The notes beneath the pieces were generated by a model that was given only the letters and a program-made list of their open reading frames with translations, searched no databases and was not told the origin of the DNA. A stretch of 64,000 nucleotides of DNA from Aurantibrevibacter litoralis (lineage in GTDB: Bacteria; Bacteroidota; Bacteroidia; Flavobacteriales; Flavobacteriaceae): positions 49,550 through 113,549 of the forward strand of contig NZ_JAYEEQ010000013.1 in the NCBI RefSeq assembly GCF_034651555.1, in the 5' to 3' direction. Below are positions 26,900-36,066 of the stretch, piece by piece; position 1 is the stretch's first letter, and each line of letters opens with the position of its first letter. A program made the translations under genes and the position numbers.

Positions 26900-27952
26900 A
26901 TGAAATTATCGCACTTTCATTTTGAGCTACCTAAAGAACTCTTAGCCGAATATCCCGCCGAAAATAGAGATGAATCGAGACTTATGGTAATTCATAAAAA
27001 AACAGGTAAAATTGAACACAAAATGTTCAAAGACCTTATCGATTATTTTGATGAAGGCGATGTTATGGTTATAAACAATACCAAAGTATTTCCTGCGCGA
27101 CTTTATGGAAATAAAGAAAAAACAGGAGCCAGAATTGAAGTGTTTCTGTTGCGCGAACTTAATGAAGAACAACGCCTTTGGGATGTATTAGTAGATCCCG
27201 CTCGAAAAATAAGAATAGGCAACAAGCTTTATTTTGGTGATGATGACGATCTGGTGGCAGAAGTAATTGATAACACCACCTCTAGAGGAAGAACATTGCG
27301 TTTTCTTTATGACGGCTCGTATTCTGATTTTAGAAGAAAATTACGGTCATTAGGTGAAACCCCATTACCCAAATATATAAGTCGTAGCGTAGAACCCGAA
27401 GATGAAGATCGGTACCAAACCATTTATGCAAAACACGAAGGAGCCGTTGCAGCACCAACTGCCGGATTGCATTTTTCTAAACACCTTTTAAAGCGAATGG
27501 AAATTAAAGGGGTAGATTTTGCTGAGGTGACCTTACACGTAGGTCTGGGTACTTTTAGCCCCGTTGAAGTAGAAGATCTATCTAAACATAAAATGGATAG
27601 TGAAGAGTTGATTATCGATGAAAAAGCCACTGAGATTGTGAACAATGCCAAAATAAAAAAGAAAAGAGTTTGTGCTGTAGGTACTACCGCCATGCGCGCT
27701 TTAGAAAGTGCAGTGTCTTCGCAACACACACTAAACACCTTTGAAGGTTGGACGAACAAGTTCGTTTTTCCGCCGCACGATTTTAGTATTGCCAACTGTA
27801 TGGTAACCAACTTTCATTTACCCAAGTCTACTTTATTAATGATGGTCTCTGCTTTTATGGGGCACGACTTAATGAAAAAGGCGTATAAAGAGGCCATTTT
27901 AGAGGGATACAAATTTTATTCTTATGGTGATGCCATGCTCATTTTACAATAA
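26900..27952 (+). CDS. queA: S-adenosylmethionine:tRNA ribosyltransferase-isomerase
   Basis: Transfers and isomerises the ribosyl part of SAM onto 7-aminomethyl-7-deazaguanine in tRNA, giving epoxyqueuosine. I start at the ATG at 26900 (MKLSHFHFELPKELLAEYP), which matches the family N-terminus; the longer frame would begin inside the promoter. Typical blocks are FDEGDVMVINNTKVFPARLYG, GAVAAPTAGLHFSKHLL and THVGLGTF-type HVGLGTFSPV, then FHLPKSTLLMMVSAF. Length (350 aa) is normal. It is followed by a clear terminator. Confidence 0.96.
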   Translation: MKLSHFHFELPKELLAEYPAENRDESRLMVIHKKTGKIEHKMFKDLIDYFDEGDVMVINNTKVFPARLYGNKEKTGARIEVFLLRELNEEQRLWDVLVDPARKIRIGNKLYFGDDDDLVAEVIDNTTSRGRTLRFLYDGSYSDFRRKLRSLGETPLPKYISRSVEPEDEDRYQTIYAKHEGAVAAPTAGLHFSKHLLKRMEIKGVDFAEVTLHVGLGTFSPVEVEDLSKHKMDSEELIIDEKATEIVNNAKIKKKRVCAVGTTAMRALESAVSSQHTLNTFEGWTNKFVFPPHDFSIANCMVTNFHLPKSTLLMMVSAFMGHDLMKKAYKEAILEGYKFYSYGDAMLILQ

Positions 27953-27996
27953 TGATTAGGTCCCCGCAAACATTCGGGACAAAATAAAAACGAACA

Positions 27997-28038
27997 AAAA
28001 TCCCGCTACATCCGTCTTGTGAAAAGCGGGATTTTTTT
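27997..28038 (+). terminator. Rho-independent terminator after queA
   Basis: AAAATCCCGCT (27997-28007) pairs with AGCGGGATTTT (28025-28035), followed by a T run. It begins 45 bases after the queA stop and ends just before the rlmN start. Confidence 0.85.
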
Positions 28039-28052
28039 AGTAACGGCTACTT

Positions 28053-29090
28053 GTGATACAAAAAAAAGACATTCGGGCACTTACCAAAGACCAGTTACGA
28101 GAATTTTTTGTAACCAATGGCGATGAATCCTTTAGGGGCAATCAGGTCTATGAGTGGATATGGCGAAAAGGCTGCCATTCCTTCGAAGCAATGACGAACC
28201 TATCCAAGGCAACCAGACAATTGTTAGAAGACCATTTCGTTATTAACCATATTAAAGTAGATGTAATGCAGCGGAGCGCGGATGGCACCATCAAAAATGC
28301 AGTGCGCCTCCACGACAACTTGGTAGTAGAGTCAGTCCTTATACCTACTAAGACTAGAACTACTGCCTGTGTATCCAGTCAAGTAGGTTGTAGCCTAGAC
28401 TGTCTGTTTTGTGCAACGGCAAGATTAAAACGGATGCGCAATCTTAATCCGGATGAAATATACGATCAGGTGGTGGCCATCGATAATGAGAGTCGACTTT
28501 ATTTTGACAGACCATTGAGCAATATTGTTTTCATGGGCATGGGAGAACCTTTGATGAATTATAATAATGTACTGAAAGCCATAGAAAAAATCACTTCCGC
28601 CGAAGGTTTGGGTATGTCTCCAAAACGCATCACCCTTTCTACCTCAGGCGTGCCCAAAATGATCCGAAAAATGGCAGATGATGGGGTAAAGTTTAAGCTT
28701 GCGGTTTCACTACATTCTGCCATAGATGAAATTCGTACTTCAATAATGCCTTTTAATGCTACTTTTTCCTTAGCAGATTTACGCGAGTCCTTAGTCTATT
28801 GGTACGCCAAGACCAAAAGCCGAATTACCTACGAATATGTGGTATGGGAAGGCATAAACGACACACAAAAAGATGTAGATGCCTTGGTGCAGTTCTGCAA
28901 ATTTGCACCTTCCAAAGTAAACCTGATAGAATACAACCCCATTGATGATGGCGAATTTCAACAAGCTTCGCAAATAGCAATAGCTTTATATGTAAATACT
29001 TTAGAACGTTTTGGCATACCGGTAACTGTACGCCGATCGCGAGGCAAGGATATTGATGCGGCCTGCGGACAGTTGGCCAACAAATCGTAA
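28053..29090 (+). CDS. rlmN: 23S rRNA (adenine2503-C2)-methyltransferase, radical SAM
   Basis: Methylates C2 of A2503 in 23S rRNA (and A37 in some tRNAs). The 345-residue protein has the radical-SAM cluster motif CxxxCxxC in SSQVGCSLDCLFCATARL (about residues 106-123). It has the SAM-binding VFMGMGEPLMN and the C-terminal catalytic cysteine in DIDAACGQL. The start is a GTG at 28053 immediately after the queA terminator; the conserved N-terminal helix (DIRALTKDQLREFF) supports it. No promoter consensus is obvious, so it may rely on read-through or a weak promoter. Confidence 0.95.
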   Translation: MIQKKDIRALTKDQLREFFVTNGDESFRGNQVYEWIWRKGCHSFEAMTNLSKATRQLLEDHFVINHIKVDVMQRSADGTIKNAVRLHDNLVVESVLIPTKTRTTACVSSQVGCSLDCLFCATARLKRMRNLNPDEIYDQVVAIDNESRLYFDRPLSNIVFMGMGEPLMNYNNVLKAIEKITSAEGLGMSPKRITLSTSGVPKMIRKMADDGVKFKLAVSLHSAIDEIRTSIMPFNATFSLADLRESLVYWYAKTKSRITYEYVVWEGINDTQKDVDALVQFCKFAPSKVNLIEYNPIDDGEFQQASQIAIALYVNTLERFGIPVTVRRSRGKDIDAACGQLANKS

Positions 29091-29214
29091 TAGGTCAAAG
29101 CCGTACCAATAACAGACAAGTACCTACCATCAACGATTTTAACCCTTTTTCCCCAATATTTTAATTATTTTTACAAAGCCAAACGTAAAAGAGCCCTTTA
29201 ATGGGTATCCATTT

Positions 29215-30192
29215 GTGAAAATCGTATCCCAGATAAAAGAGCCAATCCTCATGGAAATGGAATTTTTTGAAAAAAAATTCCATAAATCCATGCAATCAAA
29301 AGTGGCGCTACTTAACCGCATTACATACTACATTGTAAATAGAAAAGGCAAACAAATGCGCCCCATGTTTGTTTTCTTAACCGCAAAATTATTGAATAAT
29401 GGAGAGGTTAACGAGCGAACATATCGCGGAGCCTCGGTGATAGAGCTTATACATACAGCTACTTTAGTACACGATGATGTGGTAGACGAAAGCTATAAAC
29501 GACGTGGTTTTTTTTCGGTAAATGCGCTTTGGAAAAATAAAATTGCCGTTTTAGTAGGCGATTATTTGTTGTCTAAAGGATTGCTACTATCTATTGACCA
29601 TGGCGATTTTGACCTGCTCAGAATTATATCGGTTGCCGTACGGGAAATGAGCGAAGGCGAACTGCTACAAATTGAAAAAGCCAGACTTTTAGATATTACG
29701 GAGGAGGTATACTACGAAATAATACGACAAAAAACAGCAACTCTCATTGCGGCCTGCTGTAGTTTAGGAGCTTGTTCGGTGCGTCCCGAATCGGAGGATG
29801 TAGAAACATTCCGGAAATTTGGCGAACTCATTGGTATGGCATTTCAAATTAAGGATGATTTATTTGATTATGGCGACGCCCAAATAGGAAAACCCACCGG
29901 CATCGATATTAAAGAGCAAAAAATGACCTTACCTTTTATTCATGTGCTCAATAAAAGCAGTAAAGAAGACCGTCGATGGCTTATCAATTCCATCAAAAAT
30001 CATAACAAGGACAAAAAAAGAGTAAAAGAGGTAATTCATTTTGTGAAAGAAAATGGCGGACTACATTATGCCCACAATAAAATGATCGCCTATCAGGAAG
30101 AAGCCTTAAGCCTTTTGAACACTTATCCCGATTCACCCTATAAAAGTGCCTTGGAGCTTATGGTAAACTATGTGGTGGGTAGAAAGAAGTAA
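29215..30192 (+). CDS. Polyprenyl diphosphate synthase
   Basis: Elongates allylic diphosphates with isopentenyl diphosphate, giving the long chain of the respiratory quinone or similar lipid. The 325-residue protein has both Asp-rich motifs: first LVHDDVVDES (about residue 85) and second FQIKDDLFDYGD (about 214). GKQMRPMFVFL is the usual diphosphate-binding segment. The start is a GTG at 29215 (MKIVSQIKEPI), the start typical of flavobacterial homologues; the ATG 36 bases later would trim it. The exact chain length cannot be inferred. Confidence 0.92.
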   Translation: MKIVSQIKEPILMEMEFFEKKFHKSMQSKVALLNRITYYIVNRKGKQMRPMFVFLTAKLLNNGEVNERTYRGASVIELIHTATLVHDDVVDESYKRRGFFSVNALWKNKIAVLVGDYLLSKGLLLSIDHGDFDLLRIISVAVREMSEGELLQIEKARLLDITEEVYYEIIRQKTATLIAACCSLGACSVRPESEDVETFRKFGELIGMAFQIKDDLFDYGDAQIGKPTGIDIKEQKMTLPFIHVLNKSSKEDRRWLINSIKNHNKDKKRVKEVIHFVKENGGLHYAHNKMIAYQEEALSLLNTYPDSPYKSALELMVNYVVGRKK

Positions 30193-30250
30193 ATTACAAA
30201 TTACTCTAAATTAAATTTTTACACTTTTTTTATTATTTTAAGTGCTTCAG

Positions 30251-30277
30251 GCAACGTATTTACAACTTTCTGCGTCT
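30251..30277 (+). promoter_or_regulatory. Candidate ECF-type promoter (possibly autoregulated)
   Basis: GCAAC (30251-30255) and CGTC (30273-30276) with 17 bases between resemble the AAC / CGTC -35/-10 pair recognised by many ECF sigma factors. The pair lies ~30 bases before the start of the ECF sigma gene. It does not match the TAnnTTTG housekeeping consensus. Confidence 0.45.
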
Positions 30278-30305
30278 ACCTTAATAGAAGGAAATACAAA
30301 ACCAA

Positions 30306-30869
30306 TTGAAAATCATTTCATTTTATACCAACGAGAAGTTACTTATTAAAAAGGCTGCAGACGCTAACCCGGAGGCACAACGATGGATTTACGATAAATA
30401 TGCCGCCAAGATGTTAAGTGTTTGTCGGCAATATATAAAAGATATTCATTTTGCAGAAGATGTAATGATTTCTGGTTTCATAAAGGTATTTACTCACTTA
30501 AATTCATTTAAAAATGAAGGAAGTTTTGAAGGTTGGATTCGTAAAATAATGGTACGGGAGTCCATTACATTTCTTAGAAAGAAGCAGTTTGTTGTTTTTG
30601 ATAATGATCTTTATGAAAATCATGCGGGGGCAACTTTGGCAGTTCCTTCTGAAATGGATGTGGAGTATATACAATTGTTGATTGATAATCTGCCTGAAGG
30701 ATATAAAATGGTATTTATTTTATATGCTGTAGAGGGTTTTTCGCATAAAGAAATCTCCAAAATGCTCCAAATATCCGAAAGCACTTCGAAATCTCAATTA
30801 TTCAAAGCGCGGAAAATGTTGCAAGAAAAATTAAAAGAACAAAACACCCTAGATTATGGCACCCCTTAA
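30306..30869 (+). CDS. RNA polymerase ECF sigma factor
   Basis: A 187-residue sigma-70 family member. Region 2 spans EAQRWIYDKYAAKMLSVCRQYIKD and AEDVMISGFIKVFTHL, then FEGWIRKIMVRESITFLRK. Region 4 is LIDNLPEGYKMVFILYAVEGFSHKEISKML with the HTH ending TSKSQLFKARKML. The start is a TTG at 30306 (MKIISFYTNEK), preferred because related proteins begin this way. It overlaps the next gene by 14 bases; that gene carries a single membrane helix and is the likely anti-sigma partner. Confidence 0.9.
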   Translation: MKIISFYTNEKLLIKKAADANPEAQRWIYDKYAAKMLSVCRQYIKDIHFAEDVMISGFIKVFTHLNSFKNEGSFEGWIRKIMVRESITFLRKKQFVVFDNDLYENHAGATLAVPSEMDVEYIQLLIDNLPEGYKMVFILYAVEGFSHKEISKMLQISESTSKSQLFKARKMLQEKLKEQNTLDYGTP

Positions 30870-31593
30870 ATTTGAAGAACATATAAAGGATAAATTAGAC
30901 AAGCGAGAAATACAACCATCTGCCCGGGCTTGGGAGCACATCTCATCTCAATTGTCCACACGCGCCAAAAGGCATCGGAACAACTTCCTTTGGTATGGTG
31001 TAGCGGCAAGCGTTGCGGGCTTAATTGTCCTTAATTGGATATTTTTAGCTGATGCTAACGACATTGGAGGAATAAAAAATACGGTTGTTGATACAGACAA
31101 AACGATAAAGGAAGTACAACTAACTCCAGATATTAAGAGAGAGCCTATAAAAAATGAGGTCATGACCACTACGAAAAAGGAGCCCACAGAACTAAAAGAT
31201 TCCTCAAATGAATATCGTACAAAGATTCTGAATAATGAGAAAATACAGCAAATTGCCATACTAGATTCGAGTAAGCAATACTTAAAAAATGTATTATGGA
31301 AGACTTCCGAAGAAGTCGTAGAAGCAAAAATTGCTGCCGTGGTAGCGGAGGTTGACGAAATGCAACAAGAAAATTATACGGTTACTGAAAGTGACATAGA
31401 TGCTATGCTGCGAAAAGCGCAACAGGAAATTCTAGTAGAGAAATACATGAAAGAAAGTAATTCGGTAGATGCTACTGCACTACTCATAGATGTGGAAGAT
31501 GAGTTAGAGCAGTCTTTCCGAGATCACCTGTTTGAAACCTTGAAAAATGGCTTTTTAAAAGTACGAACTGCAGTAGCAGACCGAAATAAATAA
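30856..31593 (+). CDS. Single-pass membrane protein, probable anti-sigma factor
   Basis: A 245-residue protein with a cytosolic N-terminus (KFEEHIKDKLDKREIQPSARAWEHISSQL, a motif common before the membrane helix in Bacteroidota anti-sigma-like proteins). One transmembrane helix spans about residues 46-65 (FLWYGVAASVAGLIVLNWIF), and a charged periplasmic part follows. There is no zf-HC2 zinc motif. Its overlap with the ECF sigma gene supports the anti-sigma assignment; the signal it senses is unknown. Confidence 0.7.
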   Translation: MAPLKFEEHIKDKLDKREIQPSARAWEHISSQLSTRAKRHRNNFLWYGVAASVAGLIVLNWIFLADANDIGGIKNTVVDTDKTIKEVQLTPDIKREPIKNEVMTTTKKEPTELKDSSNEYRTKILNNEKIQQIAILDSSKQYLKNVLWKTSEEVVEAKIAAVVAEVDEMQQENYTVTESDIDAMLRKAQQEILVEKYMKESNSVDATALLIDVEDELEQSFRDHLFETLKNGFLKVRTAVADRNK

Positions 31594-31686
31594 TCGCGAC
31601 ACCTTAATTACTTTCAAATTTCTCCATAGCATTTTAATGGGGTAAGACGGAGTTTATTCATCAATCAAAATTAAAATCAAATCATC

Positions 31687-32757
31687 ATGAGAATAATTGT
31701 ACTTTATTTTTTGACACTAATCATGTCATTCATTATGGAAAACGTCGTAGGCCAAGAACCGTATCACAAAAAAATTGAACTTCTAGAAGCGCAAAAAGAG
31801 CCTATAGCGACACAAGAACGTGAGGCACTAAAAAAGGAGGTAGCGGACATCAACAAGCGCTTGGAAAACAAAGAAATAAGCACTGAAGAAGCCATTGCTT
31901 TAAAAGAAGCGGCTGCAAAAAAAAGAGCCTTAAACATTGATAACAGGACCGCGATTATAACCAATAGAATTGAACTTCTTCAACGAAATGAGGGGAAGGA
32001 ATTACTGCTTCGGAATCTTGACACTACAGCGATAAAAGGTATAGGATTGCGCATTGATGTTAATGGGGAACCTTTGGAAGAGTTCTTTTTTGATGTAAAA
32101 AAGAAAGCCGTAAAATACGATAGGCGCACCTATTCCGATTTTGTTTTGGCATTTGGGCTAAACAATGCTCTAATAGATGGGCAGTCTTTAGAAGACTCGC
32201 CATATAAAATTGGAGGAAGCCGTTTTTTTGAAATGGGCTGGGCGTGGCGCACAAGGGTATTTCAAAACACCAATTTTATGCGTATTAATTACGGATTCTC
32301 TTTCCAATTCAACGGTTTAAAGCCCAAGGAAAATCAGTTTTTTGTGAACAACAACGGACAGACGGAATTACAGGAATTTGAGTTCGATTTAAGAAAATCG
32401 AAACTCCGAATGGACAATTTGGTATTTCCGGTGCATTTTGAATTTGGTCCCTCAAAATTACGAACTACCGAAAAAAGCATGCGCTATTCTCTAGATAATC
32501 AGTTTCGTATAGGCTTAGGGGCTTATGGTGGGGTTAACCTAGGAACACGTCAAAAACTAAAATTTAACAGAGATGGCGAACGGGTTAAGGAAAAATTTAA
32601 CGGAGGGTTACAGACAAGTAATTTTATATATGGCCTAAGTGCCTATGCCGGTATAGAGAACGTACTGCTTTACCTAAAGTACGATTTAAATCCCATTTTT
32701 AGAAATGCGCTTGTAGAACAACGTACTATATCTTTGGGGTTGCGTTTTGATTTGTAA
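31687..32757 (+). CDS. Outer-membrane beta-barrel protein with N-terminal coiled coil
   Basis: A 356-residue exported protein (signal near residues 1-22, MRIIVLYFLTLIMSFIMENV). Residues ~28-100 are a charged coiled coil (KKEVADINKRLENKEISTEEAIALKEAAAKKRA), followed by a strand-rich barrel that includes FFEMGWAWRTRVF and YGFSFQFNGLKP and ends in TISLGLRFDL. The same architecture occurs downstream of sigma/anti-sigma pairs, so it is likely a regulon member or the signal-transducing barrel. Function unknown. Confidence 0.7.
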   Translation: MRIIVLYFLTLIMSFIMENVVGQEPYHKKIELLEAQKEPIATQEREALKKEVADINKRLENKEISTEEAIALKEAAAKKRALNIDNRTAIITNRIELLQRNEGKELLLRNLDTTAIKGIGLRIDVNGEPLEEFFFDVKKKAVKYDRRTYSDFVLAFGLNNALIDGQSLEDSPYKIGGSRFFEMGWAWRTRVFQNTNFMRINYGFSFQFNGLKPKENQFFVNNNGQTELQEFEFDLRKSKLRMDNLVFPVHFEFGPSKLRTTEKSMRYSLDNQFRIGLGAYGGVNLGTRQKLKFNRDGERVKEKFNGGLQTSNFIYGLSAYAGIENVLLYLKYDLNPIFRNALVEQRTISLGLRFDL

Positions 32758-32882
32758 GCTTTGGTTATTCAGATTTTAAAGCCGCAACATCATCCCGAAT
32801 GCAAAATGAAAATTCCCTTTAAACTAGTCCGCGAAACATTAATTTAACCTTTAGAGGTAGTGAAACCGATTGTATAGGCCGT

Positions 32883-33134
32883 TTAATCAGTCCATCTCTT
32901 AGATGCTTCTTTTATCTCATCGGTAAATTCAGTGGCATCATAATATCGTTTGCAATGCGAACATTCGGCAAATAGCTGTGTGTTAATTTTAAATATTCTG
33001 ATCCAGAAAAGGTGCACATAGTTAGAAATTTTAAACAAAGTTAGGGTACCCTTTTGAGCACAATAAGGGCATTTTACATTTTTTAGCACTATATGTTCCC
33101 TCGGCCCCTGTCTGGTACCAAAAAATAAAATCAT
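32883..33134 (-). CDS. Small zinc-ribbon protein
   Basis: An 83-residue protein with two CxxC knuckles, VKCPYCAQKG and AECSHCKRYYD, enough for one zinc ribbon. Between them is a hydrophobic, aromatic segment (NYVHLFWIRIFKINTQLF). The gene is alone, convergent with the outer-membrane gene and divergent from dnaG. The partner is unknown. Confidence 0.75.
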   Translation of the reverse strand: MILFFGTRQGPREHIVLKNVKCPYCAQKGTLTLFKISNYVHLFWIRIFKINTQLFAECSHCKRYYDATEFTDEIKEASKRWTD

Positions 33135-33263
33135 GCTATGCGTTCACGTTTAAAGGCTTAAAAATAAACAATCTTATTTTTACCGCCTGCAAGATTAGGA
33201 AGCTTTCGGATATAATTTTGGTATATTTACGAATTATTTTTTCACTGCAATACATCGTGCAAA

Positions 33264-35243
33264 TTGATTTCAAAACTCACCATAGATCAAGTATATGAAA
33301 CCGCCCGCCTAGAGGAGGTTATTGGCGATTTTGTACAATTAAAAAAATCTGGATCTAACTTTAAGGGATTAAGCCCGTTTACCGACGAACGTTCGCCAAG
33401 TTTTATGGTATCGCCCGTAAAGCAAATATGGAAAGATTTTAGTAGCGGCAAAGGCGGCAATGTGGTGGCTTTTTTAATGGAGCACGAACATTTTACGTAT
33501 CCGGAAGCTATAAAATACCTGGCAAAAAAATATAATATTGAGGTAGAAGAGACCGAACAAAGTAGTGAACAAAAGGAGGAGGCTAATGAACGGGAAAGCA
33601 TGTACCTCGTGTCCGAATTTGCGCAAAAGTATTATGAAGAAACATTATGGGAGCACGAATTAGGTAAGGCCATAGGGCTCAGTTATTTTAAAGAACGTGG
33701 GTTTACCGATGAAACCATAAAGAAGTTTGGTCTTGGTTATAATCTGGATCAATGGGATGCTTTTACCAATGTAGCCCTTTCTAAAGGCTATCAGTTACAT
33801 TATTTAGAAAAAACGGGACTTACCATCGTCAAGGAAGACACCTCCGATACGGCCACTACTAAAAAATTCGATCGGTTTAAAGGGCGCGTCATGTTCCCTA
33901 TTCATTCTATGAGTGGGCGTGTATTGGGTTTTGGCGGACGTATTTTGGTAAATGACAAAAAAGCAGCCAAATACCTAAATTCTCCTGAAAGCGATATTTA
34001 TCATAAAAGTAAGGTGCTTTATGGTATTTTTCATGCAAAGCAAGCCATTGCCAAAGAAGATAATTGTTATTTGGTAGAAGGCTATACCGATGTTATTCAG
34101 TTTCATCAAAGAGGAATTCAGAATGTAGTAGCCTCTAGTGGTACGGCCTTAACACCGGATCAGATTCGGTTAATTAACCGATTAACCAAAAACATCACCG
34201 TTTTGTTCGATGGCGATGCCGCCGGTTTACGTGCGTCGCTACGGGGTATCGATTTAATTTTGGAACAAGGAATGAATGTAAAAGTCTGTACCTTTCCCGA
34301 AAATGAAGATCCCGATAGCTTTGCAAAAAACAACGATGTTGAAGATGTACTTCTTTATCTTCAAGAAAATGCAAAAGATTTTATACAATTCAAGGCTTCT
34401 TTATTAGTTACCGAAGCAGCCAACGACCCCATAAAAAGAGCCGAAACGGTGCGCGACATTGTACACAGCATTTCTAAAATTCCGGATCGGATTAAAAAAG
34501 AGATCTACATACAAGAGTGCGCTCAGATCATGAATATTTCTGAGGCTGTACTCTTTAGCACATTAGCGCAAATAGGGAAACAAGAAGTGCGTGAAGCTTC
34601 GCAAAAGGTACGGCAAGAGCAGAAAAACTTTGAAGTGGTGCGAAATGAACCTGAAGTAGAGCAGGTAGATGTACAGTATGTTCTAGAACGAAAAATCATT
34701 GAAATCCTATTGTTATACGGTCATGTTACGGAGAATTTTGAAGATGTGGTGCTCAAAGAAAATCAAGAAGGGAACTTAGTGCAAGAAAAGGAAGTAGTAC
34801 CGCAAAAAGTGTATGAAAAAATATACCTGAACTTGCAAGAAGATGAAATTGAATTTACTAATGCGCAGTTCAGAGATATCTACTTTAAACTTATAGAAGT
34901 CCTTACTCAAGGGGATGATTTTGAAGTCTCACAATTTATGTCAGTACTAGATTCCGAAACCGGCAGTATTGTTTCGTCCATCTTAATGGAGGAAGAAAAA
35001 TACCAACTGCATCAATGGACACGTAAAGATATTTATCCGAAAGAAAAAAGCCAAGGCATTCTGCAATTGGTAAGTGAAACCATAATGACTTTAAGGTGCT
35101 TTTTAATTAAGAAATTGATTGCCAACTTGTTAGAATCCGTAACTGAGAGCACAGATACCGCTCCAATTTTAGAAGAAGTAAACGATTATAACAAACTTAA
35201 AGAACTATTACATAACAAACTGGGAAGGGTACTTTCCTTTTAG
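33264..35243 (+). CDS. dnaG: DNA primase lacking zinc ligands
   Basis: Synthesises RNA primers for replication. The 659-residue protein has the N-terminal primase domain, a TOPRIM core (CYLVEGYTDVIQFHQRG near residue 270 and TVLFDGDAAGLRASL near 312) and a C-terminal helicase-binding region. The usual CHC2 zinc site is gone: the block expected as CPFH reads SPFT, and the later Cys pair region reads WKDFSSGKGGN, though the surrounding family residues (ERSPSFMV, GGNVVAFLMEHE) are kept. The start is a TTG at 33264 (MISKLTIDQVYETARL). This zinc loss is, to my memory, shared by other Flavobacteriia. Confidence 0.94.
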   Translation: MISKLTIDQVYETARLEEVIGDFVQLKKSGSNFKGLSPFTDERSPSFMVSPVKQIWKDFSSGKGGNVVAFLMEHEHFTYPEAIKYLAKKYNIEVEETEQSSEQKEEANERESMYLVSEFAQKYYEETLWEHELGKAIGLSYFKERGFTDETIKKFGLGYNLDQWDAFTNVALSKGYQLHYLEKTGLTIVKEDTSDTATTKKFDRFKGRVMFPIHSMSGRVLGFGGRILVNDKKAAKYLNSPESDIYHKSKVLYGIFHAKQAIAKEDNCYLVEGYTDVIQFHQRGIQNVVASSGTALTPDQIRLINRLTKNITVLFDGDAAGLRASLRGIDLILEQGMNVKVCTFPENEDPDSFAKNNDVEDVLLYLQENAKDFIQFKASLLVTEAANDPIKRAETVRDIVHSISKIPDRIKKEIYIQECAQIMNISEAVLFSTLAQIGKQEVREASQKVRQEQKNFEVVRNEPEVEQVDVQYVLERKIIEILLLYGHVTENFEDVVLKENQEGNLVQEKEVVPQKVYEKIYLNLQEDEIEFTNAQFRDIYFKLIEVLTQGDDFEVSQFMSVLDSETGSIVSSILMEEEKYQLHQWTRKDIYPKEKSQGILQLVSETIMTLRCFLIKKLIANLLESVTESTDTAPILEEVNDYNKLKELLHNKLGRVLSF

Positions 35244-35251
35244 GTAAAACT

Positions 35252-35279
35252 AAAAAACCCGGTGGTTACCGGGTTTATA
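35252..35279. terminator. Bidirectional terminator between dnaG and the response regulator gene
   Basis: AAACCCGGT (35255-35263) pairs with ACCGGGTTT (35268-35276) over a 4-base loop. A run of A on the left gives a U-run for transcription from the minus-strand response regulator gene, whose stop is 21 bases away. For dnaG the T run is short, so it works best for the minus strand. Confidence 0.7.
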
Positions 35280-35297
35280 TACTGTAATGGCGTATGC

Positions 35298-35927
35298 TTA
35301 ATACAATTCCAATGCTTTGGCCTGTTGTAATAAATCTACCAAATTATCCACATTTAACTTCCGCATTAAGCGTGCTTTATAGGTGCTCACTGTTTTTTCG
35401 TTAAGGTTAAGACCGTCGGCCACATCCTTATTTCGTTTTCCGCTCGCCAATAATTTAAGTACTTCCACCTCTCTTGTTGAAAGTTTTCTGAAAAACCTTC
35501 GAGGTTTCTGAGTGCCTTCATCAAAAGCAAGACGCTGGGCCAGTTCATTGGTGATAAACATATTTCCCTGACTTACCTTACGTACAGCACTAATAATGTA
35601 ATCTACCTCAGCAGCTTTAGAAAGATACCCAAAAGCACCGGCTCTAATAGTGCTTAGTGCATACACATCTTCAGATTGTCCGCTGTAAATCAATACTTTC
35701 ACATCCGGATATTCCTTTTTTATTTTTCGCAACGCGGCGATTCCATTAATTTCCGGAATATCCATTTCTAGAATTATAACATCCGGAATGCTTTCTTCGA
35801 GTTTCGCAAAAAGTTCGGAAGTAGAAGCAACATCGCTCACAACGTGAAAATCGGAAACCGCATCAAGCACATTTTTTACCCCCATTCTAACAATAGGGTG
35901 GTTGTCGGCAATTAAAATTTTGATCAT
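35298..35927 (-). CDS. NarL/LuxR-type response regulator with atypical receiver
   Basis: A 209-residue protein with an N-terminal receiver domain and a C-terminal LuxR helix-turn-helix (LSTREVEVLKLLASGKRNKDVADGL, about residues 148-172). The receiver departs from the norm: the acidic pair reads ADNHP (Asp8-Asn9) where Asp-Asp is usual, and the phospho-acceptor position reads Glu54 in DVIILEMDIPEINGI, where Asp is expected. The conserved Lys104 in GYLSKAA remains. A Glu at that site can mimic phosphate, so the regulator may act without a kinase; no histidine kinase gene is nearby. Convergent with dnaG. Confidence 0.88.
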   Translation of the reverse strand: MIKILIADNHPIVRMGVKNVLDAVSDFHVVSDVASTSELFAKLEESIPDVIILEMDIPEINGIAALRKIKKEYPDVKVLIYSGQSEDVYALSTIRAGAFGYLSKAAEVDYIISAVRKVSQGNMFITNELAQRLAFDEGTQKPRRFFRKLSTREVEVLKLLASGKRNKDVADGLNLNEKTVSTYKARLMRKLNVDNLVDLLQQAKALELY

Positions 35928-36066
35928 TTTAGAGGGTTTTTCGTAATTTTAAACTCGTATTTAGCCAAAAAATACTGACATGCAATGTAAGTTTAAAATT
36001 GTATTTAGTCAATACAAAACTGAATTATTTTTTACACAGAATCAAGTTTTTAAAAACAAATTCGTT

